Part shown: in pieces, positions 34,210 through 35,015 of the stretch
Numbering within the stretch: the first letter of the stretch is position 1
Layout: every line of letters begins with the position of its first letter
Source: an uncultured Lachnospiraceae bacterium
GTDB lineage: Bacteria; Bacillota; Clostridia; Lachnospirales; Lachnospiraceae
Length of the DNA: 35,015 nt
Direction: 5' to 3'
Assembly: GCA_949879775.1 (NCBI GenBank)
Contig: CATLBW010000018.1
Span: 1-35,015, forward strand
Notes under the pieces: generated by a model
Databases searched by the model: none
Told to the model about the DNA's origin: nothing
The model's input: the letters and a program-made list of their open reading frames with translations, nothing else
Made by a program: the position numbers and the translations under genes

Positions 34210-35015
34210 CTATGGCGCGCTGCTTTTCTTATATTGGGAATCATAGATTTCCCGGTATACCGTACAATTTGCCAACAACTGCTCATGGACGCCCATCCCA
34301 ACAATCTCCCCATCATCCAATACGATAATTTTATCGGCATGCTGTATGGAGGAAGTACGCTGAGATACGATAAACACTGTCGGCTTATCTTCCATCTGCC
34401 GGATGGCCTGGCGAAGCCTGGCGTCCGTAGCATAGTCCAGGGCAGACGCACTGTCATCCAAAATAAGGATCTTGGGCTTTCGCACCAATGCGCGGGCAAT
34501 CGTAAGCCGCTGCCGCTGCCCTCCGGAAAAATTCTTGCCGCCTTGTTCCACAACCGCATCCAGTTTCCCGTCCTTACCCTCCACGACTTCCTTCGCCTGC
34601 GCCGTCTTTAAGGCCTGCCAGATCTCTTCGTCTGTGGCGTCCGTCTTGCCCCAGCATAAGTTTTCACGGATTGTCCCTTGGAACAACACAGCCTTTTGCA
34701 GGACAATACCAACTTTTTGACGCAGTTCCGCCAAAGAATACTCCCTGACGTCCTTCCCATCCACCAATACCTCGCCACGCGTTACATCATAAAACCTCGG
34801 TATCAAATGCACAAGGGACGTCTTGCCGGAACCCGTCCCGCCAATCACGCCCACCGTCTCGCCTCTTTTGACAGAAAAATCAATGTCGAATAAGCTTTCT
34901 GCACCGGCTCCCTGGTATGTTAGCCCCACCTGGGAAAACCGCACCATAATGTCCGCCTCCCCCGGCGCCTCCCTGTCCTTTTGCCCCGAGCCTTCCGCCT
35001 TCATCATCGTGCTCT
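34210..35015 (-). CDS. ABC exporter, permease-ATPase subunit A (partial, C-terminal part)
   Basis: Only the ATPase half of the first subunit is in the window; the frame stays open through 35015, so the membrane half lies outside. Visible are Walker A GGTGSGKT, signature FSGGQRQR, Walker B LILDD and the D-loop SALD. The catalytic Glu after Walker B is replaced by Asp (LDDSAS), and the switch His is Gln (VSQRTSS), marking the degenerate site of a heterodimeric exporter. The subunit is the partner of the protein at 32379. The in-frame ATG at 35007 is internal to the gene. Confidence 0.93.
   Translation of the reverse strand, partial: STMMKAEGSGQKDREAPGEADIMVRFSQVGLTYQGAGAESLFDIDFSVKRGETVGVIGGTGSGKTSLVHLIPRFYDVTRGEVLVDGKDVREYSLAELRQKVGIVLQKAVLFQGTIRENLCWGKTDATDEEIWQALKTAQAKEVVEGKDGKLDAVVEQGGKNFSGGQRQRLTIARALVRKPKILILDDSASALDYATDARLRQAIRQMEDKPTVFIVSQRTSSIQHADKIIVLDDGEIVGMGVHEQLLANCTVYREIYDSQYKKSSAP

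Noticed and set aside
34134-34559. 142-residue N-terminal extension of the ABC subunit at 32379
   Set aside because: It is the partner gene read in another frame; the ATG at 34133 has a good ribosome-binding site and a normal exporter N terminus.

Overview
The window reads as chromosomal DNA of a spore-forming, Gram-positive, xylan-degrading member of the Clostridia, most likely Lachnospiraceae. The support is the conserved sporulation/division cluster HU-rqcP-yabP-yabQ-divIC-spoIIE-tilS-hpt-ftsH, further sporulation genes (CotS-like kinase fold, SPOCS/LysM protein), Firmicute promoters and a Firmicute-type LexA box, and secreted glycosidases ending in Big_2 and BspA-type modules as is usual in gut Lachnospiraceae. 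Nearly all genes lie on the minus strand; only one GH43 gene and a Y-family polymerase gene are on the plus strand.

Layout. 1-975: a plus-strand terminator, an intergenic structured repeat, and a tRNA-Tyr gene followed by four 65-bp tandem units that each carry the last 22 nt of the tRNA. 975-3095: intracellular GH13 maltodextrin hydrolase. 3374-11123: the division/sporulation cluster, in two transcription units separated by a terminator, with a Spo0A-type promoter before spoIIE. 11124-13240: an intergenic run of stem-loops and a phosphohexomutase with a clear sigma-A promoter. 13454-19670: a PEGA lipoprotein with a poly-Asn tail, a second copy of the structured repeat, CotS-like protein, CCA-adding enzyme, YqeY, a tandem array of ribosome-binding-site cassettes, and an NlpC/P60 wall hydrolase. 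19872-31046: a xylan-degrading group (GH43, GH10, GH43) interrupted by a SPOCS/LysM gene and veg. 31263-35015: a LexA-controlled DinB-like polymerase and a heterodimeric ABC exporter whose first subunit runs off the window.

How it works together. The GH10 endoxylanase and the two GH43 exo-acting enzymes are all exported and multimodular, so they probably break down arabinoxylan outside the cell. No transporter or regulator gene sits beside them. The rest is housekeeping (RNA maturation, purine salvage, membrane protease, sugar-phosphate interconversion) mixed with sporulation functions.

I found no phage, insertion sequence, CRISPR array or recognisable defence system. The most unusual features are non-coding: the tRNA-Tyr 3'-end array, which resembles in layout the distal repeats of the E. 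coli tyrT operon; the tandem Shine-Dalgarno/ATG cassettes upstream of yqeY; a terminator whose 3' arm contains the ribosome-binding site of the next gene; and a dispersed family of long palindromes ending in TTATAGGAAA.
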